Assembly: GCA_017412585.1 (NCBI GenBank)
Contig: JAFPXK010000040.1
Location: 1 to 35,844 of the forward strand
Direction of reading: 5' to 3'
Origin: Oscillospiraceae bacterium
GTDB lineage: Bacteria; Bacillota; Clostridia; Oscillospirales; Oscillospiraceae
DNA: 35,844 nt
Below are positions 35,058 through 35,844 of this stretch, one piece after another. The notes beneath the pieces were generated by a model that was not told where the DNA came from, did no database searches, and saw only the letters and a list, made by a program, of their open reading frames with translations. Within the stretch, counting starts at the first letter, position 1; each line of letters opens with the position of its first letter. Position numbers and translations under genes: made by a program.

Positions 35058-35079
35058 AATTGTGAATACTATCACAATT
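35058..35079. promoter_or_regulatory. CRP/FNR-type palindrome
   Basis: AATTGTGA, six bases, TCACAATT: a perfect 8-bp inverted repeat that contains TGTGA-N6-TCACA, the site form bound by CRP/FNR family regulators. It lies between two divergent promoters, 28 bp upstream of the marR -35 and 3 bp upstream of the -35 of the plus-strand promoter. Confidence 0.6.
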
Positions 35080-35082
35080 CCG

Positions 35083-35111
35083 TTGACAGACCAGTTAGCC
35101 TCTGCTATCAT
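35083..35111 (+). promoter_or_regulatory. Orphan plus-strand promoter
   Basis: Perfect TTGACA (35083-35088), 17-bp spacer, TATCAT (35106-35111) with an extended TG. No credible gene follows. Confidence 0.8.
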
Positions 35112-35117
35112 CAACCC

Positions 35118-35212
35118 AGACAAGCAAACCTGCCATACTGACTTGTCCATTGTTTTTCTCTCTCTCCTTTTCAAAATGAGCGGCGGCCCACCCAACGGGG
35201 CCGCCGCTCAAA
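35118..35212 (+). ncRNA. Possible small RNA from the orphan promoter
   Basis: From the expected start near 35118 the sequence has no ribosome site with a credible reading frame, contains a small GACAAG/CTTGTC pairing and ends in a 13-bp GC hairpin (TGAGCGGCGGCCC, arms 35177-35189 and 35198-35210). The tail after the hairpin is AATTATAT rather than a T-run, so termination is not certain. About 95 nt. It could also be the remains of a decayed gene. Confidence 0.4.
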
Positions 35213-35258
35213 TTATATAAAAAATGAATACTAAATACTGAAGAATGAAGGCTGAAAA

Positions 35259-35314
35259 ATGAATACTGAAAGATGAATACTGAAAGATGAATACTGAAAG
35301 ATGAATACTGAAAA
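35259..35314. repeat. Four tandem 14-bp repeats
   Basis: ATGAATACTGAAAG repeated at 35259, 35273, 35287 and 35301 (last copy ends AA), with decayed copies before it (35224-35255). It is followed by the small hairpin ATCCGCTTCGCGGAT. A single ATGAATACTGA with a related hairpin occurs at 22019-22075. Confidence 0.9.
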
Positions 35315-35474
35315 ATGTCGGTATCCGCTTCGCGGATATTTTAATAACGCCGCCCGCCGGCCACCACCATGAACCAACGATACCTTTTATACTAATTACC
35401 GCCGGGTAACGGGCCGCACCCCAGCGGCGATTACCACCCCTCCGGTTGGTTTCAAATATCCGTCAATTCTCCCC

Positions 35475-35545
35475 GTAGGGGCGGACGACTTACCCCAAGG
35501 GCACTGGCTCCACAATCCGCTCGTGTCCTCGCGGTGTGTCGCTGG
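35475..35545. repeat. Repeat shared with the 22.6-kb region
   Basis: A GTAGGGGCGGACGACT half-hairpin joins TACCCCAAGGGCACTGG and ATCCGCTCGT, the same order as 22567-22636. The rest of 35315-35681 has no credible gene. Confidence 0.75.
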
Positions 35546-35681
35546 CTCTGCTCCGCCCTATCCCGCCGCCATCCACCACCCACGCCGGATGAACGGTAAA
35601 CGGCATCGCAATCCACCGTATCCCGCCACCAATGCCCGCCACCTCCGGCTGAATGGTACAAGAAAACAACAAACCGCCCCG

Positions 35682-35704
35682 CCTTCCCCCTGGGGGGAAG
35701 GTGG
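35682..35704. repeat. Truncated copy of the CTTCCCC palindromic element
   Basis: GCCTTCCCCC and GGGGGGAAGGTGGC match the start of the element at 30091, but the following GGCGAAGCCGAC part is absent; sequence of the insertion element begins instead. Confidence 0.8.
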
Positions 35705-35741
35705 CCAGATTATCATCTGAAGTGCAACACAAAAAAATAGA

Positions 35742-35830
35742 GACAACATAGCCTCCGAAGTGTAAAATGTAAGCGACCAAACCAACACTTTCACGGAGGA
35801 AGCTATGTTGTCCTACACACATTTTACACT
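35742..35830 (+). promoter_or_regulatory. Interleaved inverted repeats in the transposase leader
   Basis: Arm A (35742-35757, GACAACATAGCCTCCG) pairs with A' (35794-35812, CGGAGGAAGCTATGTTGTC, with a 3-nt bulge), which contains the ribosome site and ATG. Arm B (35759-35770, AGTGTAAAATGT) pairs perfectly with B' (35819-35830, ACATTTTACACT) in the coding region. The order A-B-A'-B' permits a pseudoknot or alternative folds that hide the start. Confidence 0.65.
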
Positions 35831-35844
35831 GGAAGAAAGAAAAT
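35805..35844 (+). CDS. IS30-family transposase, N-terminal fragment (runs off window)
   Basis: The first 13 codons read MLSYTHFTLEERK, matching the N-terminus of clostridial IS30-family transposases (HxTxEER start of the helix-turn-helix region). CGGAGGA lies about 5 nt before the ATG. The rest is beyond the window. The ribosome site and start codon lie within an inverted repeat with the upstream leader. Confidence 0.75.
   Translation, partial: MLSYTHFTLEERK

Larger units (their letters stand above)
35705..35844 (+). mobile_element. Left end of an IS30-like insertion sequence (right part outside window)
   Basis: The break in the palindromic element at about 35704 marks the left boundary. 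The end includes CATCTGAAGTGCAACAC, resembling the AGTGCAAC-containing inverted repeats of IS30-family elements. The transposase begins 100 bp inside. The exact terminal repeat and target duplication need the right end. Confidence 0.7.

Noticed and set aside
34998..35147. 50-codon minus-strand frame upstream of marR
   Set aside because: It lies across both divergent promoters, its AGGAG is about 13 nt from the ATG, and the peptide resembles nothing I know.

Overview
The window is chromosomal DNA from a GC-rich, anaerobic member of the Clostridia, most likely the Oscillospiraceae (Oscillibacter, Dysosmobacter or Flavonifractor type). I infer this from AGGAGG-type ribosome binding sites, sigma-A promoters, a CIRCE-controlled groESL operon, an oxygen-sensitive class III ribonucleotide reductase, an Fe-S aldo/keto reductase, a VTC/DUF4956/beta-helix lipoprotein operon and strong use of C- or G-ending codons. 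The species cannot be fixed from the sequence alone.

Layout. 1-4.1 kb: the end of a peptide ABC importer operon (oppC-like gene cut by the window edge, oppD, oppF, a small membrane protein). 4.15-5.7 kb, minus: a PLP racemase of the alanine/ornithine type and a small membrane protein. 5.8-9.15 kb, plus: a DHHW-family lipoprotein with Cys-rich repeats, a ferredoxin-fused aldo/keto reductase and a PrsW-type membrane protease. 9.2-9.75 kb, minus: msrA. 9.9-13.1 kb: an overlapping three-gene operon (VTC polyphosphate polymerase domain, DUF4956 membrane protein, large beta-helix lipoprotein). 13.2-14.2 kb: a yhaM-type exoribonuclease. 14.3-17.3 kb: the anaerobic ribonucleotide reductase operon. 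17.4-17.9 kb: a divergent XRE regulator and 52-residue protein. 17.9-19.2 kb, minus: enolase. 19.6-22.0 kb: a polar amino acid ABC importer. 22.0-22.8 kb: a non-coding repeat field. 22.8-23.1 kb, minus: tRNA-Met, tRNA-Glu and tRNA-Val genes. 23.35-25.6 kb, minus: groES-groEL. 25.8-27.8 kb, minus: an RNA methyltransferase and a diacylglycerol-kinase-like lipid kinase. 28.0-30.0 kb: an XRE-NfeD fusion, an SPFH protein and a DUF6440 protein. 30.1-30.4 kb: a second repeat field. 30.5-34.95 kb, minus: marR, a heterodimeric ABC exporter and cytidine deaminase. 35.0-35.8 kb: an orphan promoter with a possible small RNA, repeats, and the left end of an IS30-like insertion sequence.

The most striking observation is that the anaerobic ribonucleotide reductase appears split. 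The catalytic gene stops just after the Cys-rich C-terminal segment. The glycyl-radical domain (RITGYL motif) is a separate 52-residue gene with its own ribosome binding site, followed by nrdG with a 4-bp overlap. A candidate NrdR box pair lies at the operon promoter. Other notable items are the VTC/DUF4956/beta-helix operon, the XRE-NfeD fusion with an internal ribosome binding site, families of hairpin repeats with compensatory stem changes, an IS inserted into one of those repeats, and an IS leader RNA that may hide its own start codon.
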